A stretch of 64,000 nt of DNA from Xanthobacter sp. NM-25. GTDB taxonomy: Bacteria > Pseudomonadota > Alphaproteobacteria > Rhizobiales > Xanthobacteraceae. The notes beneath the pieces are model-generated. The model searched no databases, had not been told where the DNA came from, and saw only the letters and a program-made list of their open reading frames with translations. Position numbers and translations under genes: made by a program. Of this stretch, positions 36,592 to 45,324 are shown piece by piece (within the stretch, counting starts at the first letter, position 1; each line of letters begins with the position of its first letter). Where the stretch lies: the NCBI RefSeq assembly GCF_022138605.1, contig NZ_JACBFS010000010.1, positions 1-64,000 of the forward strand, in the 5' to 3' direction.

Positions 36592-39017
36592 GAGGGTGTC
36601 TCCAGATTGTCGAGGGTGGGGATGAGGTCGGCCGCCCAGCCGAGGCCGCGGTACCGCAGCCAGGCGGCGAGGAAGCCATCGCCCCCGTGCTCGGCCAACA
36701 CCTGCGAGAGCGCAGCCTGGTCGGTCTTGGATGAAGTGGCGCATAAAGCGAGCGCCACCTGCGAGAGCCCGAGCTCAAAGAGGCGGTTGCCGCGCCGGGA
36801 TTGGCAGTAATAGTCCCGCTTTGGCGTCGCCCGGGCGAGGATCTCGATCTGTCGGTCGTTAAGGCCGAAGCGGCGGTAGATAGCCGTGATCTGGGGTTCC
36901 ACCGCCCGCTCGTTCGGGAGAAGTAGCCTGGTCTGGCTGCTCTCGATGATGGCGGGGGCGATGGCCGAGCCATCGATATCGGACAGAGACTGCGTGGCGA
37001 ACACCACGCTGGCGTTCTTCTTGCGCAGGGTCTTGAGCCATTCCCGCAACTGCCCGGCGAAGCCGTGGTCATCGAGGGCGAGCCACCCCTCGTCGATGAT
37101 GAGGAGGGTGGGAGACCCGTCGAGCCGGTCCTCGATGCGGTGGAAGAGATAGGAGAGCACCGCCGGGGCGGCGCTGGTGCCGATCAGCCCCTCGGTCTCG
37201 AAGGCCTGGACGGAGGCCTGCCCCAGATGTTCGGTCTCGGCATCAAGCAGCCGGCCATGGGCACCGCCGATGCAATAGGGGCGCAGCGCCTGCTTGAGGG
37301 CATTGGACTGGAGAAGGACGGCAAGGCCGGTGAGCGTCCGCTCTTCGATGGGAGCGGAGGCGAGCGAGGAGAGCGCCGACCAGATGTGCTCCTTCACCTC
37401 CGGGGCAGTGGAGACACCTTCGCGGGCGAGGATCGCCACGATCCAGTCGGCCGCCCAAGTTCGCTCGCGCAGCTCGTCCACGCGTGATAGCGGCTGGAGG
37501 GCGATGCTGTCCTCCGCGAGACCTCCACCGAGATCATGCCAGTCGCCGCCCATGGTGAGGGCCGCCGCCCGGATGCTGCCGCCGAAGTCGAAGGCGAACA
37601 CCTGGGCTCCGGCATAGCGCCGGAACTGCAGCGCCATGAGTGACAGCAGCACCGACTTGCCGGCGCCGGTCGGCCCCGCCACCAACGTGTGGCCCACATC
37701 CCCCACATGGAGGGAGAAGCGGAAGGGGGTGGCGCCTTCCGTCTTGCCGTAGAACAGCGGCGGCGCGGCAAAATGCGTGTCCTGCTCGTCGCCCGCCCAG
37801 ACTGCGGAGAGAGGGATCATGTGGGCGAGGTTGAGGGTGGAGACGGGCGGCTGGCGGACATTGGCGTAGACGTGTCCCGGCAGGCTGCCCAGCCAGGCCT
37901 CCACTGCATTGAGGGTCTCCACCATGGCCGTGAAGTCCCGGCCCTGGATCACCTTCTCCACCTGCCGGAGCTTCTCGTCCGCGATGCGGGGATCGGCGTC
38001 CCAGACCGTCACTGTGGCGGTGACATAGGCGATGCCGGCATGGTCGGCGCCGAGCTCCTGCAAGGCGAGATCTGCGTCCTCCGCCTTGTTGGCGGCATCC
38101 GAATCCACCAGTACCGACGCTTCGTTGGTCATCACCTCCTTAAGGATGGCGGCGATGGACTTGCGCTTGGCGAACCACTGCCGGCGGATCTTCGTGAGGA
38201 GCCTGGTGGCGTCGGTCTTGTCGAGGAGGATGGCGCGGGTTGACCAGCGATAGGGAAAGGCCAGCCGGTTGAGATCGTCGAGGATCCCGGGCGTGGTTGC
38301 CGTGGGAAAGCCGACGATAGTGAGCACGCGCAGGTGCTGGTCCCCGAGCATGGGCTCGAGCCCGCCGGTCAGTGGCTGATCGGCGAGGAGCGCGTCCAGA
38401 TACATGGGCGTTTCGGGGACACGCACCCGCTGGTGCCGGGTCGAGACACATCCGTGCAGATAGGTCAGGGTCTCCGTGTCATCGAGCCAGCGACACTCAG
38501 GCATGAAGGCTTCGACCAGCCTCAGGACGCGGTCCGTGCGATCGACGAAGCCATCTAATGCTTCGCGGGGATCGACACCCTCGTCCCCACGCCCCTCATA
38601 GAGCCAGCTCTCCGCCCGCGCGGCATCCTCCGCCGGGGGGAGCCAAGCGAAGGTGAGAAAGTAGCTCGACTCGAAATGGATTCCGGCCTCGGCGAACCCG
38701 GCCTTCCGCTCGGCATCCACCAACGCGGAAGCAGGATCGGGAAACAGGCTCTCGGGATAGGCTCCCGCCTCGTGCCGCTGGGCTTCCACGAACAGTGCCC
38801 AGCCGGAGCCGAGGCGGCGGAAGGTGCTGTTGAGGCGACCCGCCACCGCCACCAGCTCAGCAGGCACCGCGGAATCGAGGTCCGGCCCGCGGAAGCGCGC
38901 GGTGCGCTGGAAGCTGCCGTCCTTGTTGAGGATGGTGCCAGGGCCGACCAGGGCCGCCCAAGGCAGATAGTCTGCGAGCCGGCTCCCGTGTCCGCGATAC
39001 TCGGCAAGGTTCATCAT
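36588..39017 (-). CDS. trbE: Conjugal transfer ATPase TrbE (VirB4 homologue)
   Basis: An 809-residue ATPase that energises pilus biogenesis. An N-terminal CagE/TrbE domain (to about 400) precedes the Walker A GPTGAGKSVLLSL near residue 447 and Walker B LLIIDEGWLALDD near 640, with ATQSLSDIDGS just after. Complete length for the family. Separated from trbD by 14 bases. Confidence 0.96.
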   Translation of the reverse strand: MMNLAEYRGHGSRLADYLPWAALVGPGTILNKDGSFQRTARFRGPDLDSAVPAELVAVAGRLNSTFRRLGSGWALFVEAQRHEAGAYPESLFPDPASALVDAERKAGFAEAGIHFESSYFLTFAWLPPAEDAARAESWLYEGRGDEGVDPREALDGFVDRTDRVLRLVEAFMPECRWLDDTETLTYLHGCVSTRHQRVRVPETPMYLDALLADQPLTGGLEPMLGDQHLRVLTIVGFPTATTPGILDDLNRLAFPYRWSTRAILLDKTDATRLLTKIRRQWFAKRKSIAAILKEVMTNEASVLVDSDAANKAEDADLALQELGADHAGIAYVTATVTVWDADPRIADEKLRQVEKVIQGRDFTAMVETLNAVEAWLGSLPGHVYANVRQPPVSTLNLAHMIPLSAVWAGDEQDTHFAAPPLFYGKTEGATPFRFSLHVGDVGHTLVAGPTGAGKSVLLSLMALQFRRYAGAQVFAFDFGGSIRAAALTMGGDWHDLGGGLAEDSIALQPLSRVDELRERTWAADWIVAILAREGVSTAPEVKEHIWSALSSLASAPIEERTLTGLAVLLQSNALKQALRPYCIGGAHGRLLDAETEHLGQASVQAFETEGLIGTSAAPAVLSYLFHRIEDRLDGSPTLLIIDEGWLALDDHGFAGQLREWLKTLRKKNASVVFATQSLSDIDGSAIAPAIIESSQTRLLLPNERAVEPQITAIYRRFGLNDRQIEILARATPKRDYYCQSRRGNRLFELGLSQVALALCATSSKTDQAALSQVLAEHGGDGFLAAWLRYRGLGWAADLIPTLDNLETPS

Positions 39018-39031
39018 GGTGCGTCCCCTCC

Positions 39032-39304
39032 TCAGACTGACAGGTGGGAGGGGATGCGCAGATGCCGGCGCACCACGTCGACGAAGAGCGGATCGCGCTT
39101 GCCAGCCCAGACGGCGGCGAGGTGGCCGATCGCCCAGAGGGCAAGGCCCACGAGCCAGAGCCGGAGCCCCAGTCCGACGGCGCCGGCGAGCGTGCCGTTG
39201 AAGATGGCCAGCGCCCGCGGCGCGCCGCCGAGCAGGATCGGCTCACTGAGCGCTCGGTGGACCGGAACGGAGAACCCCGGCACCTCGCCCGCATCGCTCG
39301 CCAT
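39032..39304 (-). CDS. trbD: Conjugal transfer protein TrbD (VirB3 homologue)
   Basis: A 90-residue inner-membrane protein with the VirB3 start PGFSVPVHRALSEPILLGGAPRAL (split across the N-terminus) and two TM helices (LAIFNGTLAGAVGLGLRLWLVGLALWAIGHL region). The start at 39304 overlaps the trbC stop by one base. Confidence 0.93.
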   Translation of the reverse strand: MASDAGEVPGFSVPVHRALSEPILLGGAPRALAIFNGTLAGAVGLGLRLWLVGLALWAIGHLAAVWAGKRDPLFVDVVRRHLRIPSHLSV

Positions 39305-39636
39305 CAGACCAGCGCCCCGCCGCTGAAGGAGAAGAAGGAAAGGAAGAAGCTGGAGGCGGCGAAGGCGATGGAGAGGCCGAACACGATCTGGATCAGCCGT
39401 CGGAACCCGCCCGAGGTGTCGCCGAAGGCGAGCGCCAAGCCGGTCGAGATGATGATGATCACCGCCACGATCTTGGCCACCGGCCCCTGGATGGACTCCA
39501 GGATCGACTGCAACGGTGTCTCCCACGGCATGGAAGAACCAGAGGCATGGGCAGCGGATACCGCGCAGGCGAAGGCGACGACCACCACGGCGGTTCGCAG
39601 CAGGCGGCGATGGCGAGAGACAAAGCTTGTCTTCAC
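39304..39636 (-). CDS. trbC: Conjugative pilin TrbC (VirB2 homologue)
   Basis: A 110-residue prepilin: signal region LLRTAVVVVAFACAVSAAHAS, then GSSMPWETPLQSILESIQGP and two hydrophobic helices that become the mature pilin (VAKIVAVIIIISTGLALAFG and SIAFAASSFFLSFFSF). TraF (59756) is the expected maturation peptidase. It overlaps trbB by 4 bases. Confidence 0.93.
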   Translation of the reverse strand: MKTSFVSRHRRLLRTAVVVVAFACAVSAAHASGSSMPWETPLQSILESIQGPVAKIVAVIIIISTGLALAFGDTSGGFRRLIQIVFGLSIAFAASSFFLSFFSFSGGALV

Positions 39637-40619
39637 AGGGAGGTTCCTTCTTCGGTGGGAGAGATCGCGGGCGAGATCCGGTAGTCACCGTCAGGGCCAA
39701 GCCCTTCGACGTGGGCGAGTTCGGTGAGCCGGCGTGCGGCACCGCGGCCCGACAGCACGGCGATCAGGTTGATGGTCTCGGCGAGCAGTGCGCGGGGGAC
39801 GCTGACGACGGCTTCCTGGATGAGCTGCTCGAGCCGTCGCAGGGCGCCCATAGCGCTGCCGGCGTGAATGGTGCCGATCCCACCGGGATGGCCCGTGCCC
39901 CACGCCTTCAGCAGGTCCAGGGCTTCCGCACCGCGCACCTCGCCGATGGGAATGCGGTCCGGACGCATGCGGAGCGACGAGCGGATCAGATCCGAGAGCG
40001 AGGCGACGCCGTCCTTGGTGCGCAGAGCTACGAGATTGGGCGCAGCGCACTGAAGCTCACGTGTGTCCTCGATCAGGATGACACGCTCGGAGGTCTTGGC
40101 CACCTCGGCGAGGAGGGCATTGGTAAGGGTGGTCTTGCCGGTGGAGGTGCCGCCCGCCACCAGGATGTTGGCGCGGGATGCCACGCCCTTGCGTAGGGCC
40201 TCGGCTTGCGCCGCAGACATAATGTCGGAGGCCACGTAGTCGTCGAGCGTGAACACGGCGACGGCGGGCTTGCGGATGGCGAAGGTTGGAGCCGCTACGA
40301 CGGGCGGGAGCAGTCCCTCGAAGCGTTCTCCCGTCCTGGGCAGCTCGGCGGAGAGCCGCGGGGCACCGGCATGGACCTCAGCCCCGATATGGTGCGCGAC
40401 GAGGCGGATGATGCGCTCGCCGTCAGAGGGTGATAGCCGCTCGCCCGTAGCGCCGAGGCCTTCGGACAGCCGGTCAACCCAGAGGCGACCGTCCGGATTG
40501 AGCATGACCTCGACGACAGTGGGATCATCGAGAAGACGGGAGATCACCGGGCCGAGTGCGGTGCGCAACATACGCACGCCGCGCGTCAGGCCTTCCGAAC
40601 TGTAAGCTGAAGCCGCCAT
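39633..40619 (-). CDS. trbB: Conjugal transfer ATPase TrbB (VirB11 homologue)
   Basis: A 328-residue hexameric secretion ATPase. Walker A GGTSTGKTTLTNALL is near residue 153, the Asp box ILIEDTRELQC near 178, and the Walker B/His box GEVRGAEALDLLKAWGTGHPGGIGTIHAGSA near 215-245. First gene of the trb operon; about 300 bases separate it from the cargo genes upstream. Confidence 0.96.
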   Translation of the reverse strand: MAASAYSSEGLTRGVRMLRTALGPVISRLLDDPTVVEVMLNPDGRLWVDRLSEGLGATGERLSPSDGERIIRLVAHHIGAEVHAGAPRLSAELPRTGERFEGLLPPVVAAPTFAIRKPAVAVFTLDDYVASDIMSAAQAEALRKGVASRANILVAGGTSTGKTTLTNALLAEVAKTSERVILIEDTRELQCAAPNLVALRTKDGVASLSDLIRSSLRMRPDRIPIGEVRGAEALDLLKAWGTGHPGGIGTIHAGSAMGALRRLEQLIQEAVVSVPRALLAETINLIAVLSGRGAARRLTELAHVEGLGPDGDYRISPAISPTEEGTSL

Positions 40620-40923
40620 GTCATCCCCGCCGTGGCCGGGCGCGATGCAAGGGCTTCCCGGACGGGGATGATTAAAGAAGGGGGAATTGGGGGAGATTCA
40701 ACAACAGGAATGAGCCATCGCAGTGTGGCGTGAAAAGACAGGCAAAAGGGCCAATAGCTCTGACATCACCGTGGTCAGGAAAATAGCGCTGTTGACCCAT
40801 AGAGGCCCCTCGACGTCGCTTGCAGCGACGTCGGCTTTGCGCCCCCATCCCGGTCGTTCGTCACCCTTATGGCTGTGCCCGAAAGCGGTCTGTGCAACTA
40901 ACGTTGCCCCGCGCCCAAAGGCT
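40620..40923. promoter_or_regulatory. Upstream region of the trb operon
   Basis: The gap between the trbB start and the end of the TcmP gene must hold the trb promoter. An AG-rich patch at 40675-40692 lies about 55 bases upstream of the trbB ATG. No promoter or operator could be assigned firmly. Confidence 0.4.
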
Positions 40924-42219
40924 TTATCTCGACGGCATTGCGATACCGGGTATGAGCAATTGCCGCGATAGCCTTATGAAATTGCCGGGCGCTGGTTTTG
41001 CGCCCGGCCTCCGCTGCGAACCTGCAGCGCTCACCAAATCGATCTGACGTTCCTGACAGAGCAGCATGATGCTGGCCTCCATCTGGTCTCGGGTAGCAGC
41101 GGTGTCGTTTGCGATTTCCTCGATGAGGTGACCCACGGTTGGAACGCATCGCCGTTCAAGGGCTTCGACCCGGTGCGGCAACTGGTCAATAATCGCCGTA
41201 TTGATGTCGGCTTGGGCCTGGGCGTCGAAACCGAAGTCGAAGGCGACGCCGTCCGCCCAGTGCGGGTCAAAGCCAAGCATGTTCAGACCTGCGGTGCCGC
41301 GGTGAAGCGACGTGTTTCCCACGGTCCAGTGGCTCTCAACCATCACATTTCTCGCGGTGACGATTTTCGATAGGTGGACGAGCCACAAGTGGCGACCGGC
41401 TTGCTGCGACCTCAAAAAGAACGGCGTGAAAAACGGCGCGCCGGTCAATTGCTGGATGTCCCTCGCGAGTAGGCGAGGAATGACGTACTGATAGCCCGCT
41501 TCTCCGCGGGCTTCGATATACTCTGCAAGCTGCTGACCCTGAATACCTATTTTCGCCATGGCGCTCGCGAACGCCGGCCCCTCATTGAGGTAGGACAGCA
41601 ACCAGTCGACCGCGAAGGTCAGCAACACTTCGGCCTTCGGCAAATCTCTAAGAATGGTCCGGATGGTAGCGAACTGGACTTGATTCCACCCCTTCTGGTC
41701 CAAAACGAAGAGAGACCGACCAGCGCGTTGGCGAGAACGAATTCCATTTAGGACATCTACCCACAAAGCCTCGAACTCGCCGGGGAGAATTATAATACGG
41801 CCGGAGTTAATGTCGTCGCCATAGCCCTTGTCGGTGAGGGTCTGACGCAAATAATCTACTGCATCCTTATTGGCGTCGATGAAGTAGAACTTCGCATCAA
41901 GGATCAGGGGTTTTCGCCTGCTTTCGTTGAGAAGGCGTTCGGCCCGTTTAACCGCCTCCAGGAGCACCAGTGGCGAGCCGGGACGTTCTTCCCCGAAAAG
42001 CTGATACTTGCCGCCCCCGGAAAACCCGTCGACCAATGTAATGGCGATATTGTCGATCTGGGGCTGAGAAGCGACGGTCTCAAAGTACCGATCTAGATAG
42101 GCTGCAAGCAGGTCGAGCTTGGCATTGCTATGGCACTCGATCTTCGGCGCTGATTGACCAACTACCCATCGAAAGCCGTCTTTTGCCATGCGTTGCCCCC
42201 AGATTGCGCATAACTCCAC
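40924..42219 (-). CDS. tcmP: Three-Cys-motif partner protein (TcmP family)
   Basis: Up to 431 residues (421 if translation begins at 42189). The family signature ITLVDGFSGGGKYQLFGEERPGSPLVLLEAV is visible near residues 70-100, followed by ILDAKFYFIDANKDAVDYLRQTL, which together resemble a Rossmann-type methyltransferase-like core. A helical C-terminal half ends at the TGA 40924-40926. The family is named for its constant pairing with a three-Cys-motif protein, here the DUF5131 gene 12 bases upstream. Biochemical activity is not established. The pair sits in a cargo slot between trbB and a recombinase gene. Confidence 0.8.
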   Translation of the reverse strand: MELCAIWGQRMAKDGFRWVVGQSAPKIECHSNAKLDLLAAYLDRYFETVASQPQIDNIAITLVDGFSGGGKYQLFGEERPGSPLVLLEAVKRAERLLNESRRKPLILDAKFYFIDANKDAVDYLRQTLTDKGYGDDINSGRIIILPGEFEALWVDVLNGIRSRQRAGRSLFVLDQKGWNQVQFATIRTILRDLPKAEVLLTFAVDWLLSYLNEGPAFASAMAKIGIQGQQLAEYIEARGEAGYQYVIPRLLARDIQQLTGAPFFTPFFLRSQQAGRHLWLVHLSKIVTARNVMVESHWTVGNTSLHRGTAGLNMLGFDPHWADGVAFDFGFDAQAQADINTAIIDQLPHRVEALERRCVPTVGHLIEEIANDTAATRDQMEASIMLLCQERQIDLVSAAGSQRRPGAKPAPGNFIRLSRQLLIPGIAMPSR

Positions 42220-42231
42220 GAAAACTACCGG

Positions 42232-42990
42232 TTAGCAAGTGGGACTAAATCTCGGTAGTTCATCCCACGTTTGATCGCGATAGGTCCTGCCGGTGGCCTT
42301 CTTGTTCCTGCCCCCCCACTGCTTGAAGAAGAAAGCTGTACCCGCCCGACGGCAGGCGTCGTGGATCTCATCGACCCAAGTCGGGTCCATTGGGCGCGCA
42401 TCAGGCCCGGACTCTCCGCCGATAATCGCCCAGTGGATGTCGAGCAGCTCAGCACCGGAGACAGATCCAATCAGTGGCTCGAAGGATACGAACCTGACCG
42501 CAGCGGGTACCTGACGGAGGCTGTCGAGGCGATGCACAACGCGACTGTCTTCGACGCTGGTGCCGAGCCAAACATTGGGGAGTACGGCGAATTCGGCCAC
42601 CGATAGGACTTCCGTCATCCGCTCAGGTCGCTTGGTCAATATTTGATAGGTGTGATGTGGCGTGGCTGCCATAGTGGCCCAAACTTGTGCGATGAAATCT
42701 GCTGGCACATCAGGGTGGAAGAGATCGGACATGGAGTTGACGAAGACCTTACGGGGCCGTTTCCACGTCATGGGTATTGTCAGCGCCTGCGGGTCCAAAA
42801 CAATTTGGCCCGTCCACTTTGCTCGTCCGCCGCTTTTGCGCGTGGTCCCGATGTACTTGTCCACGCCCATTGCTTCGAGCCGCGCCGCCATACGCATGGC
42901 ATAGCAGTTGGTGCAACCAGCCGTAGCGATGGTACATCCCGCTACCGGGTTCCAAGTCACATCGGTCCATTCGATTGAGGTTTCGGCCAT
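42232..42990 (-). CDS. DUF5131 / phage Gp37-Gp68-type three-Cys-motif protein
   Basis: A 252-residue protein starting MAETSIEWTDVTWNPVAGC. A Cys cluster, C-x6-C-x2-C, lies in GCTIATAGCTNCYA near residues 18-30, reminiscent of Fe-S cluster-binding motifs such as in radical SAM enzymes, and NSMSDLFHPDVP, LTKRPERM, NVWLGTSVED, FEPLIGS and WAIIGGESGPDARPMDPTW follow as conserved blocks. It is typical of phages and mobile elements, and it is the partner for which TcmP is named. Function unknown. Confidence 0.88.
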   Translation of the reverse strand: MAETSIEWTDVTWNPVAGCTIATAGCTNCYAMRMAARLEAMGVDKYIGTTRKSGGRAKWTGQIVLDPQALTIPMTWKRPRKVFVNSMSDLFHPDVPADFIAQVWATMAATPHHTYQILTKRPERMTEVLSVAEFAVLPNVWLGTSVEDSRVVHRLDSLRQVPAAVRFVSFEPLIGSVSGAELLDIHWAIIGGESGPDARPMDPTWVDEIHDACRRAGTAFFFKQWGGRNKKATGRTYRDQTWDELPRFSPTC

Positions 42991-43312
42991 TCGAGCTGTC
43001 TCCTCTCCTCATCATGGGTCACTTGGCGTAAACAAACCATGCCAATCAGGCTTCGATGAGTCATCGGGATTTCCGCCTTTGGAAGCGTCAGGCGTCGATG
43101 CCGAGCAGAAGGTCGTCCATCTCTATAGCCTTCCCGCGGGTCTTGGTGGCACTCGTGAACCTCTGACTTCGCGGGCAGTACTGATCCTTGATCCACACTG
43201 GCATTTGTCAGGGTATTAGGTGGGGCGGGATCTACGCCCCACTTGCGGACGGCGCGTGAATTCGAACAGTCCGCTATTGATACTTCAGAACCAAAAGCGG
43301 CCAGTTAGCTAC
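42991..43312. other. Intergenic stretch without a supported gene
   Basis: Between the DUF5131 start and the recombinase cassette nothing coding is convincing. A short motif around 43270-43275 (TCCGCT) belongs to the sphingomonad repeat type. Confidence 0.45.
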
Positions 43313-43380
43313 CGGCCCCCTTTTGCGGAAGGGGCCCTTGATGTTTCTCCCTCGGCCAATCAAGGCCAGAGAGAACTCAC

Positions 43381-44013
43381 ATGGGCCATTCTCAATTTGA
43401 CGATGCCAGCCGCGAGCGTGCAGCTTGGAATGCCGGAAAGCTGGTCGGCACCAAGCGCCCTCTCACTCAGAAACAGATCTGGGCAATTCGATTCTTCCTC
43501 GATCGCGAAAGACGCATTCGTGACCGTGCGCTGTTCGATCTGGCCATCGACAGCAAGCTTCGCGGCTGCGACCTGGTCAAGATCAAGATCCGTGATGTGG
43601 TCGCCGGTCCGGGGATTAGGACTCGCGCGATCGTCGTCCAGCAGAAGACGGGGCGGCCCGTCCAGTTCGAGATCACCAGCGACGTGAGAGCGAGCCTGCT
43701 GGCCTGGCTGGAACGGCGCGGTGGCACCGTCGAGGATTATGCCTTTCCGAGTCGGATCGATCATTCGCACCACATGAGCACAAGGCAGTATGCTCGCCTC
43801 GTTAACGAATGGGTGACCGCGATCGGCCTGCGCCAAGAGGAGTATGGCACGCACTCGCTCCGTCGCACGAAGGCGTCCATGATCTACAAGGCGACGGGCA
43901 ACATCCGCGCCATCCAGATCTTGCTCGGTCACTCCAAGATTGAGAACACCGTCCGATATCTTGGTGTCGACGTGGAGGACGCACTGCTGCTGGCAGAGCG
44001 GACAGAAATCTGA
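43381..44013 (+). CDS. Short tyrosine recombinase, intact copy
   Basis: A 210-residue recombinase lacking the long N-terminal arm domain. The catalytic residues are present: Arg in IDSKLRGCDLVKIK, H-x-x-R in THSLRRTKASM, His/Trp position in LLGHSKIENTVRYLG with the nucleophile Tyr. Such small XerC/D-like enzymes are carried by plasmids and integrons-like cassettes and may resolve or invert DNA. Its frameshifted twin lies at 8737-9368 in opposite orientation. Confidence 0.92.
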   Translation: MGHSQFDDASRERAAWNAGKLVGTKRPLTQKQIWAIRFFLDRERRIRDRALFDLAIDSKLRGCDLVKIKIRDVVAGPGIRTRAIVVQQKTGRPVQFEITSDVRASLLAWLERRGGTVEDYAFPSRIDHSHHMSTRQYARLVNEWVTAIGLRQEEYGTHSLRRTKASMIYKATGNIRAIQILLGHSKIENTVRYLGVDVEDALLLAERTEI

Positions 44014-44020
44014 CGTCGGG

Positions 44021-44052
44021 CGGCCATCCGAGCAGGCCCGGATGGCCGCTTT
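44021..44052 (+). terminator. Terminator of the intact recombinase gene
   Basis: 10-bp stem (44021-44030 with 44039-44048), 8-base loop, followed by CTTT, 8 bases after the stop. Confidence 0.75.
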
Positions 44053-44331
44053 GACGCGCAGGATATGTTGCCTGCATGTCGATCTTGGGGTGGAGAGCGG
44101 GCTGGCTGCTTTTGAGGCGCCTCCGACGGCCTACCGTCACAAGCGGACGGAAAGACCAGCGCTTTTGCTGGCTCAGCTGGACCGCGCGCTAACGCAAATT
44201 TCCTGCCCTGGCGAGCCTGTCAGAAGCCTTCACAGCGCCTCCGGCCCATGATAGAACAAAACGCAAACGAATTGCGTTTCTGAGCGGAATCTGTAGCTTG
44301 CGCTCCGTGTGATTTCATTGGGGGAAAGCAA

Positions 44332-45324
44332 TTGCAGCTCTCAGAAGAAGAGATCGAAAATCTCTCGATCGACAAGTTCATCTTTCATGTCGTTCATCAT
44401 CGTAACGATGAGCCGATCTTGCTTGATGAGACGCCCATAGGGGAATTCGAGGATTTCTTCCTCGAGAGGGCGATGGAGACGTTACGAGGAAACCGGTTCA
44501 CCTTCGCCGACGGTTCCATAACCAGGACACTGCTGAGGCAGGTCCTGGATGACGAAAGCCAGTTCGTACCGGTGTCAAAGACGCTCGCGCAGACATTTCA
44601 CGCTGGCAGGGATAAGCGCATCAAGCCAGGCGTGATGATCTTGATGACGCTCGTCACCGGGCAGCGCAAGCTGTTGTCCGTGCTGAAATACGACCATGAA
44701 GAGGCAGTCACTTATGATATTACCGACGATGCAAAGGCGATCCTGAAGGCAATCGCGAATTCGTTCACGAAATCGGCTGACGCTCTGCAAAAGTCTGCCT
44801 TAATCGAGCTTGTCGATGGCGATGACGATGACAACATCGTTGTTGTAGACAAAACCGTTCGTCACGAGATCACCGACTTCTTCCGTGGATTTCTTGCATG
44901 CAAGCGCCTCTTCGATGACAAGCAAATGACTCAAGCTGTCGAGGAACTGGTCGTTGAGGTGGTCAAAAAGCATCAAAGCGACCTGCCGAACGATATCACG
45001 CAGAATGTGCGTGATCGGTACTACGACACGGTTCAGAAGCGCGATAAGTTCGATGCCGCCGAGTTCTTCGCAGAATTTTTCGGCGCACATGGCAGCGCTG
45101 CAGTGAGGGCCAGCTTCGACAAAGGTTTGGCCAAAAAGGGCATGGAAGGCGAGGTCTTCAAGTTCGACAAAGGTGCAGTAAAAAAGCAGCGTCCACAGAA
45201 GTATAAGACTGCTGAAGGTGTGAAGATCGATGTGCCGGAGCAGGCTTCAGATACCGTGAAAACGAAGACGACTGAAGCGGGTACCGTCATCACCATCACG
45301 ACCAGCCGATTGACGAACCTATGA
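44332..45324 (+). CDS. NdpA/YejK-like nucleoid-associated protein, first gene of a two-gene operon
   Basis: A 330-residue protein from a TTG start at 44332 supported by GGGGGAAAG 5 bases upstream. The order of blocks, SIDKFIFHVVHHRNDEPILLDE near the N-terminus, GVMILMTLVTGQRKLLSVLKYDHEEAV near 100-128, DNIVVVDKTVRHEITDFFRGFLACKR near 165-190 and a C-terminal helical/beta part, follows the 37-kDa nucleoid-associated protein family (NdpA/YejK). Overall identity to YejK is low, so this is a distant relative. Its stop overlaps the next start (ATGA), meaning the two products are made together. It is cargo between a recombinase and the element core. Confidence 0.65.
   Translation: MQLSEEEIENLSIDKFIFHVVHHRNDEPILLDETPIGEFEDFFLERAMETLRGNRFTFADGSITRTLLRQVLDDESQFVPVSKTLAQTFHAGRDKRIKPGVMILMTLVTGQRKLLSVLKYDHEEAVTYDITDDAKAILKAIANSFTKSADALQKSALIELVDGDDDDNIVVVDKTVRHEITDFFRGFLACKRLFDDKQMTQAVEELVVEVVKKHQSDLPNDITQNVRDRYYDTVQKRDKFDAAEFFAEFFGAHGSAAVRASFDKGLAKKGMEGEVFKFDKGAVKKQRPQKYKTAEGVKIDVPEQASDTVKTKTTEAGTVITITTSRLTNL

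Larger units (their letters stand above)
43313..44115 (+). repeat. Right arm of the ~0.8-kb inverted repeat (intact recombinase cassette)
   Basis: Counterpart of 8637-9434 in opposite orientation. Includes a leader hairpin (GGCCCCC...GGGGCCC), the recombinase gene and its terminator. Confidence 0.85.
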
